Assembly (NCBI RefSeq): GCF_000151315.2
Contig: NW_011887302.1
Span: 925,108-989,107 of the forward strand
Length of the DNA: 64,000 nucleotides
Reading direction: 5' to 3'
DNA from: Capsaspora owczarzaki ATCC 30864
Lineage: Eukaryota; Opisthokonta; Filasterea
This document shows positions 10,302-21,837 of this stretch, piece by piece. The notes under the pieces are model-generated. The model saw nothing but the letters and a program-made list of their open reading frames with translations, was not told the origin of the DNA and did no database searches. Made by a program: the position numbers and the translations under genes. Each line of letters starts with the position of its first letter. Positions within the stretch are counted from its first letter, which is position 1.

Positions 10302-13300
10302 ATGGCTTGCAGGGCGCAGGCGGTCGTTCAGGCGCTGCTGACCCCGTCCATCACTGCCTCAACTGCAGACAGTCCGGCGGCACCCTGGGACTGCCCGTCC
10401 TTCCCATTGATCCCAGTTGCTGTCCAGTATCTCTCGAGCACGTCGGCAGAAGCAGCGGCTGCACGCAAAGCGCTGTGCCAGGTGAGTGTCCAACATTGGT
10501 GTTTTTTTGGCGCCAATTCGCGCCAAAAGATGTTGGAAACGACCACCGCGCTCACTGCTCCCCCATCTGTATTGCCTTGTGCCCAGGCATGCAAGGTGGC
10601 AGATCTGCCAGAACGCCACGAAATTGCCGACTGCGTGCTCGACCTCGCAGATGCCCTCTGGCGGCCGCTGGTTGCTCTGCATAAGCCAGACGTGAAGCTT
10701 GCACAGCGATCATCATCGACTAGCTCCGCACAGGGACCCGCTACTCCAGCACAGCAGACAATACCATCACGAGATGCATTGACTGCAGTGTCAAGACCGA
10801 GTGCACCGGGCTCGACTGCTCACCAAGGTTTGGATTTGTTGCCTTCGCTCCTCATTCACGCGGATCGACTCACGTTCGCTGTGCGTTAACTTTTGTGGTG
10901 TGTGAATGCAGGAAAATCTGCGCTAGAGTTTGGATCCATTCCCTTGTCGGTAGGCTCACAGTTCTCAATACCACAGCCGTTGCAGCAGAGCGGGGGCTTG
11001 CTCCCACTCCCGTCAGCGTCGCCCGTGCGAAGTTCACCGTCCCGATCCAACACGGCCTCTTTGCAACCCGCCCCAGTTGCAGCAACACAGGCCATCAATC
11101 TTTCCAGCGTCACCGAGTTTCCACGCTTGTCAGCCGCTCCAAGCGCCAAACCCGCAGGTTCGGGAAACAAGGTAAGATGCTTTGATCCCCTGGGGCCTTT
11201 CTCTCAGAGCGCAAGAAAATAAATCGTGCTCGTCTCACGTGCTTGTCAATCCCTTGCTCATGTTCTTTGCTCCATCACCCCAGCAACCTCGCAAAATCAC
11301 CCCAACGTTGGTCAAACCTGCTTCGTTGGGAGGCGGCGGAGCGTCGGCCATCCCGACCCCTGCCTTTTCAGCCGCTGCCTCCGAGCAGTCTACCGCTGTG
11401 GACGATGTGATGATGGGACTGGCAAGACCGCGTCGTGCCTCTGGCTCTGCAGCTTCCGTCTCCATTACTCCCGCGTCCGCCGTCTCAACAAACGCGCCTC
11501 GCCCTCCCACTTTGAGCGCTGCTGCTGCGACGCCAGCAGCACCAATGCGAATTCGCCGCATTGCTTTTGGACGCGTCCCTTTCCGAGAGTCCATCGCAGC
11601 GCTCGCCCGACTAGTCGCCTGCGTCGTCTCGGCCCGACTGGGCACCGCGAGCCAACCGACCGCTGTGGCGCTTCCACTCTTCATCCATCTGTTGACTCTA
11701 CCCGTCTTTGTGTCAGAGCCCCTCCATACCCCTCGAGACGCAACCCAGTTCCTCTTTGATACCAACAATTTCCTGGCGACCGAGCAGCAGGCCGTACTCT
11801 TCGCCCTTGCTTGCCTCCACCACCTGGCTCGCTTCCTCCCGCAGCTGGTGGACGCTCAGTTTCTGGTGGAGCTTGCCGCCAACCCGTATCTGGATGATTT
11901 TGGCTCCAAACCATTGCTCGCCATCGATCAAGCCATCCGACCCCCGCCATCGCTCGTAGTCAGTCGAGACATGTCCCAACAACCTAACAACAACCAACTG
12001 CGCCATGCCTCGTCCTCCAGCATGCAGCTGCTCATCAAGCTGGGTCTGGCTCCTTCTGTGGAGAGTGAGCGCCTGGTTCGTTCGACGCATCGGCAGCTCT
12101 TTTTCAACCGCGAAAAGCTCGCCGACAAGGTGTTTCTTTTGCGAATCAAGTGGCAGGAGGCACTCGTTGCGCTGCGCCAACACTCGACAGAGACCCCTGG
12201 CGCAGTCCAAGTGTCGCCATTGCCCGACAGCAAATTTTGCGAACTGGTCTGGGAGATTATGATGCAGCTCGATCCGTTAAACTATCGGTGGCTTGCGCTC
12301 AAGCTAGTCGTCGATTTTCTGGACGCCCTGCCTTCGAATCCGCTGGTTTTCGCCAATGGCTCGGATCCGACAGCAGCCCGTCCGACAACCCCGCTGGGAT
12401 CTGCTCCTTCCACGCCTGGCATCGGTGCCAGTCCCGCCGCACCGTTGCTGCGACACGGCTCGTCGCAATCCCTGACGCACGACGAGGCGTTGGCGGCAGC
12501 AGGAGCGCACGCGGCAGACCCCACTCGCAAGGCGCAGCGCTTCGAAAACTTGGAGCGGCGCTTTCAATCCGACCGAACCTACGCTCGGCCTTCTCTCCGA
12601 CCCAAAGTCTCATCAACTGATATTGTAGCCGCCTGCTCTCCGGGCAAGCTGGGCGCACCGGCGCCTTCGTTTTTGCACTTTTACGCCACGTTTCTTGTCT
12701 TTGCGGACAGCTTCACCCTTGTTGCACTTGCGCGCGAACTTCTCTGTCCGTGCGTCAATGCCTTGTTGCAGCAATCCTCCCAGGCTCCCTCCACGCTTGA
12801 ATTGGAGAGCGCTGTTGGCTGTGCGCAGCTCCTGGGATTTTTAGATGGTTTTTCGGCTCGGTTGCCGACTGTGCCCGGCCAAAGCTTGTCGCCCGCACCG
12901 TCTACTGCCCCCTTGGGCTCGCTCGATGTGGCTCTCTTGCTGATTGCGTCGCAGAATTCGTCCGAGCATGTGATCGTCGCGAGCGAGTACCTGTGTGCAT
13001 TCCACGGACTCGGGTTGAAAGACGAAGACTCTAGCCGTGCAGCGCCTCCGCCCATCCCAGTTTTAGTGTTGCAGCAGCTGCACGAGCACTGTGCTCGGAT
13101 GCAACACGCGTCTCAGCCCACGGGACCTCTCGAGCGAATGTCAGTCGCGTACGCCGAGCAGATTCTCTTCTTGGCGCGATTTACAGCAGACCAACCGTCC
13201 GACCCTGCTGGATTGCCAGTCGCAGTTGCGCCCAAGTCCGGCAGCCCGCATCTTTCCTTGTCTGGCACAAGCCCCACGTCCTCTCTGGAGCTAGCGTTGC

Positions 13301-15312
13301 AGTCGTTTCGTCGCGAAATGGACGCCATCGCGTGGGGTGCCGATGGCGACTCGCCGTCGCCTGCCAAAACACGCTCGGCAGCGACCGTTGCACAACAACA
13401 TGGAACCCATCTACCCAGCTCTAGTCACACTGGTGGCTCGACGACGTCCTCTGCAAAGCGCACCGGCACGCGCCGCATCACACCGATCGTCGAGGCCACA
13501 GCGGTGAGTTTCCGTCCTGGAGCACCAACGCCGCTGGACGTCGCTGCGTCTGCTACGCCACCTGTACTGGAAGACGTCATTACTGCCGCAGTGCCCGATT
13601 CGGGCGCGTCATCTGGTACCGCGTCGCCTCGATTTGGTAGCACGTCCAACCTTTCTTCAAGTCGGGTGCGGACACTATCCAGCTCGGGTTCGTCGTCAGT
13701 TGCTCCACCGGCCATCGCTCCACAAGCCGCGCTCTCGACCGGCTGGCGACATGCCCCTTGGTTTGAAAAACTCAACGAGGAGCTCGAGCCGCTGTTGGCG
13801 TTTCTGCAAGTCCACGTCAGCCGGAATGCATCCTCCAGCAGCTTGCTCGCCGCCAAATCTGCCATCTTTGAACGTGAGCGCGCGCTCCTTGAATCGTGGC
13901 TGCACGATACCATGCCGCATCAGCCTTCTGGTGTTGTTTTGCGGCCCAACGCTGCTGCTGCTGCTGCGACGAACGAGGCGCAAGACGCCCCGGATCTCGA
14001 TGAGTTGCTGGTCGATTCGGCCAACAACGCCAACGACCAACAGGTGGCACAGTTCCGCCAGGCATCGCAAGAGCGGGTGCGCGTGAGTCTGCTAGAGGCA
14101 CGGCGTGACATTCTGCAGCGTGCCTCGCAGTCCGCGCGGGAATACATTGGTGAAGCGATCACGACAAGCGTGTCGCAACTCTGGCCCGTCACTGTGAACC
14201 GTGGTGTGCTGCCGATCGCCTGCGCTCATACCATCGCCAAAGCACATGCCACAGTCGTTGCGGAGATGACTGCAAACCTCGATGCGACGCTGGTCCGCGA
14301 GCTCGAGAGCGAGTACGAGCGACTCAAGCGAAGTGTGCGTTTGCAACGTGAGGCGCCTTCGGACCAGTCACCCCGCAGCATGATCCAATCCCGCGTTGGC
14401 TTGGAGGAGCTCTCGCGTTGCCTGCAGTCCCAGATTGCCTCACTGTCAAGCAGCACCGCCCAAACCTCCTCGACACTGTGCTGGCCGTGGAGTCAAGTCG
14501 CGGGAATTTGCCGCGCTGTTGTCCACCTGTTGGCTGAACGCGATGCAAAGCATGCGCTGGTACTCCGAGATCGCTGTGGCCTCGACCCGAGAGCGCAAGC
14601 CCTAGTTGGAGAGCTCATGCAGAATGTTGTTGGCTCGCTGCAACTTTGGTGTGAACACTTCCAACTCGAGTTTGCGGGGCGTCACCAGCGTAAGCGTGGC
14701 TCGAGTCCCAGTAATGCGGGGATAAGCGGCAGCAGCGGTCCGAGTGGCGGATTGGTCGTGCGTCGACTTTTTGCAGATTCTTCAAAGCCGGCGAAGGCTA
14801 GTCCCAGTCCGAGCACGGCGGCCTGGATGGGCGTTGTAGAGCTCGTGTCTGAGGACGCTTCGGACCAGAGTTTTGCTGCGACCGCGCTGGCTCGGCTGTT
14901 GGAAGCCCTCGGAATACTCGCGCTGCTCCTCGGGCAGCCGTTGACACCAACACTGCTGAGGCCAGTGATTCAAAGCATTGTCGGCGCTGCAGCTCGTGGT
15001 GCCATGAAGCCAATGCGCTGCTTGATTCATTTGGCGCTTCTGGTACTGTGTATTGACTCGCACGACGCTCGGATTTGGTCGGCGCCGCAGCTGGAGGCAG
15101 AGCTGCTCGCACTGCCGTGGTCTGCTCCCCGCGAACTAGCAGAGGTGGCTGCGATTGTGCTCTCGGCGTATCATTACAGCGGCTTGAAAACGCTGCTGCA
15201 ATCGTCCGGCCGATACCATGCGCACCAGTGGTGTCATTTGGCCAACTCGGCGTTTGCCAAGTCGCCCTCGTCAAACCCTGAATTGGCCGCCCTAATGGCA
15301 ACGCTGTTCTGA
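10302..15312 (+). CDS. CDAN1: Codanin-1 homologue
   Basis: Four exons: 10302-10481, 10587-10827, 10912-11171 and 11284-15312, with phases that agree (0, 1, 0); about 1,569 residues. The first intron is 105 nt, in frame and without stops, so its retention would be tolerated. Similarity to animal codanin-1 is seen by eye at several places: an N-terminal helix-rich segment (AVVQALLTPSI… aligned with the LESLLREE… start), the short LSSVTEFPRL…RKITPTLV block matching LSNLEEFPPV…RRINPTPV, an FxSDR segment, the SFLHFYATFLVFADSF helix, the LLGFLDGFSARLP segment, and the C-terminal helices. Codanin-1 binds histone chaperone ASF1 and the nuclease CDIN1 in animals; the conserved EFP block is in the ASF1-binding part. 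Long Ser/Ala/Pro linkers make it larger than the 1,227-residue human protein. Identification is by family pattern only. Confidence 0.8.
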
Positions 15313-15396
15313 CGGCATACACACCTTACTCATTTGTTCATTTTATAACTTGGCACCACGCCTTTGTACAAATTTTGAATCAATACTCTTTTGTAT

Positions 15397-16766
15397 TTAC
15401 TGCGACTTTTTCCAGCGACCAAGCCACTCAATATTTTCGCGTCCTTTATGAGCCTTGGTGACTGGACGAAGATGAATGCAGCGGAAGCCTAAGGGTGTCA
15501 GCAGATTGATGGTTCTATCAAACCCCGACACAGTGACAATGAGTAGGTGCAGCTGATTGAGCATCGCAACCGAATGATGCGGCGGAAAACGTACTGCTCG
15601 GGCGACATTGCGTAGGGTGGGCCGCCCTCGTGACCGTCAACGGGGAAAATGACAGTCACCAGCTCGCCACTGTCGTCCAACAATTTGTGCATTTGTGACG
15701 CCCACGCCGAGTGCAAGTTGGCCGGGAGGGCTCCGAGGAAGCTTGTCAAAAAACATTCCACAAAAGCGCAGTGAGCTTTGAGCGATGGCAAGCGCATTTT
15801 CTCAATTGCAAACGAATGAGTATGCTTACGTGTAGTCGTAAATCACGTTGAACGACTTTGCTGGGGCGTACGTGAAAAAGTCAGCAGACAGAAACTGAGC
15901 ACTTTCCTTTGGAATGTTGCGTTCTTCGCGGGTCTGCTCGGCAAGATGACAGATGCATGTACAGCAGAATGAGCATTCGAGCAGTCACACAAGATTGTCA
16001 GCGGCTCCGTTTGGGAATGACAGGCATTCGTGCAACAGAAACCAAAAGCGCTTGCCTTTTCGCACTGTGCAATCACGGTTGGCGAGATATCAAGTCCAAT
16101 GACAGTACGCTTGCCTGGCTCAGCGAGAGCAAACACATCGTTGCCCTGTTGATATTTGTGGGTTTTCGGGATGTAAGACCAACCATTGAGACACAATGGA
16201 AAAGAGTCAGTAAGAGATTGAAATCAGTCAAACGGTGTTCACACAACACACACACCACCTCAGCTCGCACTGACCGCGCAGTGCAATGAAGCGCACTCCT
16301 ACAAACTCACATGACCGCATCCTGGGACGAGCGCTCGGCCGCCTGGCAGCTGGTTTTGCTCGATGAGCTCCAGGAGCGCTGGGGCGGACGTAGCTTGGAC
16401 CCAAGGCGTGACCTTCTGCTTCCAGACCTGGTCCCAAGCGACGCCTGCTACTTGAAGACGTTTTCAAGTATGTCAAAGTTAAGCAGTGCAACGCAAAGTG
16501 AGAAGTTGTTCCGACGGCGTTCGAATCCAATCTTGTTCAAATCTTCCATCTGAACCAATTCTTCGCAAAATCACTCATGCACACTGGATCGCAATTGTCG
16601 CACCATTCGGCTCGCTGTTGACAATGCGGCGGAGCTCTTGCACGCCCTGAAGACGCTTTCCTGACGTTTGAGGCTCGGATGTACCAGTCGTTGAGCTCAA
16701 CACGCGCCCGTTGTGAGCAAAGGAGGCAAAGCCTCGTCCGATGGTTCGAACTCCGACCTTCAACAT
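15397..16766 (-). CDS. TPMT/HOL-family S-adenosylmethionine thiol (halide) methyltransferase
   Basis: Six exons on the minus strand: 16766-16583, 16444-16311, 16145-16056, 15936-15830, 15741-15571, 15514-15397; the summed length is 804 nt (267 residues) and all phases agree. WDQVWKQKVTPW begins the fold; the SAM-binding loop is LVPGCGHGNDVFALA, followed by VIGLDISP; then FNVIYDYTFLGALP, FPVDGHEGGPPYAMS and the ending LRPVTKAHKGRENIEWLG, all typical of thiopurine/thiol/halide methyltransferases. The first about 35 residues (MLKVGVRTIGRGFASFAHNG) are basic and hydroxylated like a mitochondrial presequence. Intron 3 seems to be a GC-AG intron (GAAAAG|GCAAGC at 16055). The exon 1 donor (GTGCAT at 16582) is weak, so that join is the least certain. 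Substrate cannot be told from sequence. Its 3' end lies 84 bp from the codanin-1 stop. Confidence 0.84.
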
Positions 16767-17109
16767 GATTTGATGGGAGAAATGGAAGACTGGGGGCTTC
16801 GGGCATCTCAGACAATGTCAGAGTAAAAGCACGAGTATTCCGCGAGCACACGAGGCCCGTGCATGTGTTTGCTGGAACGGTAGCGAAAAATACAATGCGC
16901 GATTTCGACACCAAGGATCTGAATCACTCAAACACGCAAGGAACTAGTTTACTCGCGTAACAAGACAACTGGAATGATAATGACATGCATAGACTTTGAT
17001 TAATCGTGATAACCATCAGCCTGGGAGGCCACAGTGTTTTGTGGCAGTTTGGGAAAAACGGCCAAACTCTGAATTCTGAATTCTGATAGGAAATGATGGC
17101 TCGTTGGAG
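16767..17109. other. Spacer between methyltransferase start and velvet gene stop
   Basis: About 340 bp with no recognisable gene. It must hold the methyltransferase promoter and the 3' UTR of the velvet gene. TAATCGTGAT and similar AT-rich words occur near 17000. Confidence 0.5.
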
Positions 17110-17665
17110 CTATTGTCGGTACGGAGGTGTATGGTACTGGTGGGGAGCGGTATGATGAAGATGCATTTGTTGATGTGGATGATGAAGCTGGGGAGGGAAT
17201 GACGCTTGCATCGGAGCCCCAAGCTGATTTGAGGGCTGTGGCATGGCGGGCATGCTTCCTGCTTGCATCCCGACCTGAAAGTTCACTTGAGGATGCAGCT
17301 GATGAGTAGTCGAATACTGGCCAGCCGAAGAGTACGGCACCTGCATCAGTACAGATGCCTGTGGGTGTTGCAGCAGAGGTTGAAGTGGTTGTTGCACCAA
17401 AATCGAGGCGCCTGTTGGGAGCGAGGATGGTTGCATCAGAGATGTCTGCGAGAGCTGCAACAACGATGTCGGGGGCACTTGGTGCTGGAGTGGAAGCTGA
17501 GGCTGGTACTCGTATGGCTTCAGCTGATACGGCTGAAGGTACTGCTGTTGGATTTGCTGGTGGACCAGATACGGTTGTTGCTGCTGTTGCGGCTGTTGCT
17601 GTTGCTGATATGGCTGCTGTTGCTGCTGTTGCAAATGTTGGTGCTGTTGGTGCTGCTGCTGCTGT

Positions 17666-17697
<32 letters not shown>

Positions 17698-20109
17698 TTG
17701 CTGCTGCTGCTGCTGCTGCTGTTGCTGTTGCTGTTGCACGGACTGAAGATGAGCCGCTGATACAACGTCTTGCTGTGCGCCTAAATGCTGCAATACTGGC
17801 GTGGACTGCTGGCCCATTGGGGTGGGGGCAGTGCCGCGGTCTGGAGACGTATACGACACAAAGCTAAGCAGCTGCGACGACATGGAAGTGGGCGTCGAGC
17901 TGGGTGTTTCAATCGAACCTTTGCGTCCTTCACTTTCGGCCGTCGACTCTGCGCGGTGTCGTTTTGCAACGCGGTCCTGCCCGCTTGGAGAGCTTGTGAC
18001 CATCGTTCTTGTTGGCTGATCGATCCCCGGTGAAGAGGATGGATGAAGACGAAAACCGAGTCCAGGAGAAGCAGAGGGACTCGGCTCAGAGCCTTTGATC
18101 TGTTCACAGGGGGAGAGCTGAGCAAACGAGCGTTTCGAAGGCATGCATGCAGACGCTCCGGCTGCATCGAATGCTGCACGTTGAGGCAGTTGATCTCTAA
18201 ATTGCACGGCAATCGCGACGGACGCGGAATGTGCATCCTTGGCGAGCGTTGGCGCAGACGGTGCTTTCGTGGACGTTTGGTACTCCTGTATCCAGGGGCT
18301 GTAGAATGTCCCCGGGATCCAATACGGACGCGCTAGGTTGGCACTGGTTTCCCCATGGAAATCGCCCGAGCGTAGCTGCAACTTGACCCCTTGGAAGGAA
18401 ACTTTGACAGCCAGCGGAGACGACACGGCCAACCCACCTTGATTCTGGAACTCGCGCGCACCCACAGCAACGAAAGGCGCCGAGGTTGTCTCTGTCAGTA
18501 GCTCGAGCGAGCCACTCGTGCAGAGGAATAGCTGGAATAACAAGACGTAGGAGCCCTTCTCCCGGATCAGCAAGTCTGGAAAGACAAACAAATTGGCGGA
18601 AGGTTCATTGCCGTCTTGATCTGGCAAGTCTCGAAGATGGTGAAGCGAGGCCACAGACGATCCTGAGAGAGCGCAAAACCATCATCAACGTCAGCAAAGG
18701 TACAACAGTGTGCCACCAAGCACGCAAAGTGAGAAATGGTCGATCTCTGACCGGTCAAGTTCGCATGGTCGGGTTTGGTTCGCATCATGTTACGTTCGAC
18801 CTTCATGTCCGGGGACCACAGGGTTGCCAAAAGTATCAGTCGAGAGTGCATCGCAGTCCTATAGAGCGGGGGGGGGAGAGTGGCGATTAAAGTGAGTCGT
18901 GAGTGAGATGCGAGCGCACGACAGCAAAAAAAAAAAAAAAAACACTTGGCTTGGAACCTACATGGACACTTGCGGGTGCCCGTTGCGCTTGTAGCAAAAC
19001 AATTGAACGATGGGAGTCGGGTCGACGGTTCGTCGGTTGCCTAGAATAACAACAGCGGCAGCGGCAGCGACAGGTACAACCTGAGTGCAAAGTTCGGGCG
19101 CAAATGTGGGTTGTGCTTCTTGGACGTACCTCTGGCTCCATCGTGAGAAACGCCACCCATGCAAGCATGCTTGGGCTGCTGACGAATGTGCAAAGCGAAC
19201 GTCATTCTACGCGGCATGGCATCGGGAAATCAGCCAACAAGGAAAACGCAAAAAAAAAAAAAAAAAAAAACGACCATACCCGTTCGACGCAGATTTCCTC
19301 GCTGGCGGGACAATACTCTGCACATCAGAAGGGTACGGGGAGACAAAGCAAACCCAGAAGAACAAGAGATGAGTGAGAGTGCGAGATCGGCATTCACAAT
19401 CGACTGTCTGGAGTGCGGAACCGACCGGAAGGACGGCAGGCGGCAAACATTGAAAACCGGATCCAGGCGACGCTCCTCCAGCAGGGGACGATGGGCTGGG
19501 CTCTGCACTGCCGTTCGACACGGATCGTTGCAGAGACAACCCGCGGGCCTTGCTGTTGCTGCTGCTGCCATCAGCGTCGCTGACGACGATACGCAACCTG
19601 GGTGGCTGGTTTGAATTCTTGGTGTTTGAGTTGGCGTCTTCGCTCGCTTCGTCTTGCTCGGCGTCCTCGGCGTCCTCGTCTCGCTGCTCATCGCTGACAG
19701 CTTCAACATCGTCAACGTTGTCATCATCGTCTTCGTTGTCGTCGTTGTCGGCGTCGGCTGTGTCCTCGCCTCCATGCTGCTTGTCTGCGCGTGTGAGTTT
19801 CGCTGAAGGTGACTCATTGCCCGGAGTGCTGGCCGGCACAGCCATTCGCGACGCCGCCGCCCGAGTGACAGCGGCATCATCAGGAGTAGCATCGTTCCTA
19901 GCAGCAGTCGCGACGGTGGCTGTCGTGGCTGTTGCCGTCGCTGAGTCCGAGTGTGCATGCCAACGCAACCAGCCCGCGCCCGTTGTGCTGCTTTCCAGTT
20001 GCGCTTGCGTTGAATCGGCAGCTGCGGACATTGCTTCCACCAAGGCAGTCATTGCGCATGACTTGTGTTGAATTTCTGTGGGGCTGCGGGTCGCTGGTGG
20101 CTGTTGCAT
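17110..20109 (-). CDS. Velvet-domain transcriptional regulator with polyQ tail
   Basis: Five exons on the minus strand: 20109-19280, 19206-19130, 19040-18962, 18858-18752, 18662-17110; exon lengths and phases (2, 1, 2, 1) close exactly, giving 881 residues if translation starts at 20109 (an in-frame Met lies slightly downstream). Exon 1 encodes an acidic, Ser/Thr/Ala-rich N-terminus. Exons 2-5 build a velvet domain: FALHIRQQPKHACMGG, NRRTVDPTPIVQLFCY, LILLATLWSPDM, SSVASLHHLRDLPDQDG, NLFVFPDLLIREKGSYVLLF, ending ARPYWIPGTFYSPW. The fungal hallmarks R-x-QQP-x-HA, RR-x-(I/V)DPxPIVQL and FVFPDL-x-(I/V)R-x-G-x-Y are all there. The C-terminus is Gln-rich with about 32 consecutive Gln. Fungal velvet proteins are DNA-binding regulators with an NF-kB-like fold. 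A TATA-like stretch is read on this strand near 20303-20294. Confidence 0.86.
17575..17740 (-). repeat. CAG/CAA trinucleotide tract (polyQ)
   Basis: Seen on the plus strand as CTG/TTG repeats inside the last exon of the velvet gene. It encodes about 32 uninterrupted Gln followed by His/Gln and Pro/Gln-rich repeats. CAG and CAA codons are mixed. Confidence 0.9.
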
Positions 20110-21497
20110 CACGAGTGTGGGCTGCGGCAACGACACACCTTGTTGGGGGAGATACAAAGTCGAAGCGAAATCGCGTTTCGACTTTCTTGTTTTGTTGTTG
20201 TTTGCGTCGTGATCTTTGGATCTCTCTGTTTCTGCGGCCGTCGATTCTGCCTGTGCAACAGTCGACTGCGCACGACCACACACACACAAAGGGTATAAAT
20301 ATAGCTGCGTTTGTATGGGTTGAAGAACGGGTTGTAAAAAACGTTTCCTTTTTTGAGTGAGCCAAAAACGCGAAAATTTTCGTTTGTTTTTTGTGCTTGT
20401 TTTGTTTTCGCTTGTTTTTCGGTTTTTTTTTTGGTTTTTTTTTTTTTTTTTGTTTTTTTTCCTGCCCTCCTTGCTTCTGGTCCTGCGGTTCTTGAACTGG
20501 TCGAGGTTGGTTGGCGGTTGTACTTCGCCGCCTTGGACACGAGCTGTCGCAGAATGCAGTTGCTTTCTGTTTTGCGGGTTTTTGTCGTGACAAACAGGGA
20601 CCGAAAACAAAGAAACAAAAACAAGACCAAAAAAAAAACAGCAAACCAAAACAAGGCGAAAAAAGAGACTGGACTGGTATTTCGTCTCTCGCATTCAAAC
20701 TGACAACAGAAAGAGCAACTCGGAGACGTGTGCTTTGTTGTGCATGCATGCGAGGTTGATGATGCAGCGGGAAAAGCGAATCGCGGTGGAACAGCCAGAG
20801 CTGTGCAATCGACGACAAAACTTGCAAAGTGCGTGTATGAAATGGACGAAGGTATTTCTTGGGTGTGACCACCAACGAAAGATCAAAGGGGGGGAAATCA
20901 AACACTGCAGGCAGGCAGGATAAAGAGGGGTAATGACCATACATGTACCGATTCAAGGAGGAAGAGAGGAGGAACGACGGAAGAAAGTGGAGCATCAACC
21001 AAAGCCGCGGTGTGCGCAACCCACACGGGTGCGAGAACACCAACATTCGCCGCGACACTCTATTGGGCAGTCTCTACGCTAGTAATTACTCATGAATTTT
21101 ACAACATACACGTCCCTTCATCAAGCTCGTCCACTCCCGCGCCCTGCAGGACATTGTGCCGCGAGCCCCGCCTGCTGACTCTCCCACGTCGAAGATGTGG
21201 GGAAAGTGCATTGTCAGGTCAGAAGAGAAGACCACCATTTCACTTCTACCTCCGAAACCCGGTGAGCATGAGCAAACCGAGTCACCAAGCGGCGCCCGTA
21301 TGACCAGGACGCTGACACCAAACTTGCAACCGCAAGAATAAGTTAAACACGTTGCCCTTGTCACTTACTCCTTGCCCCTGATCATGATCCTTCTCTTTGT
21401 GGTTTTTGAGCCTTAGAAGCTTTTCCACCCTCCAATAAACGTAATACAAAAAAAAAAACATACACGTCGCAACTGGGCAACGTGTGCCTCCCAAGAC
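20110..21497. other. Low-complexity upstream region, no confident gene
   Basis: DNA upstream of the velvet gene. GGTATAAATATAGC at about 20291-20304 could serve as a TATA element for the minus-strand gene. A T-rich block lies at 20410-20462 and A-rich blocks near 20600-20680. An open minus-strand stretch near 21086-21330 is not recognisable as any family. Confidence 0.45.
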
Positions 21498-21801
21498 TCA
21501 ACAATGCCTTGACGTGGCGGTGGGAGTGACCAGCATGGACAAATCGATGGAAGACTTGGTAGCATTGAAGTCCTGAAGCATGGGGTGCGTGTGGTTGTTT
21601 TGACGCGGACTTGTTAGTGCTTTCCATTTTCGCCAGATTTGAATCACGGATACAAAAAAAAAAGCGCTGTGATCGGACCGTTTTTGATTGGCGGTCGCTC
21701 TTGATGCGAGCGCGTTGGCTCGGAGTGGCGGTGCTGCCCAAAGGCGAGTACGCTGCTGCGTGGGCAACTGGCAAGTATGTTGCTGCGTGGGCAACTGGCA
21801 T
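21498..21801 (-). CDS. Possible small two-exon gene, unknown product
   Basis: Tentative. Exon 21801-21679 begins MPVAHAATYLPVAHAAAYSP and ends …SDRQSKT at a GTCCGA donor; an acceptor TGCTTCAG at 21573 leads in phase 0 to 21572-21498, which ends …LVTPTATSRHC. The product would be about 65 residues (77 if an upstream in-frame ATG at 21837 is used). The N-terminus holds a near-perfect duplicated unit (PVAHAA-x-Y). I do not recognise the protein, the donor is not a strong one, and both strands are open here, so this may be spurious. Confidence 0.25.
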
Positions 21802-21837
21802 TGCTGCTGGTGGATTGAGCGGATGGGGCCATCGCAC

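Noticed and set aside
16738-16760. GGTTCGAA-type T-loop as in tRNA
   Set aside because: No acceptor or anticodon stem can be formed; it lies in the first exon of the methyltransferase.
19207-20694. Velvet gene N-terminus extending to 20694
   Set aside because: The upstream part of the open frame is Lys/Asn/Phe low complexity over A/T runs and lies upstream of a TATA-like element; the start at 20109 or slightly downstream is more plausible.
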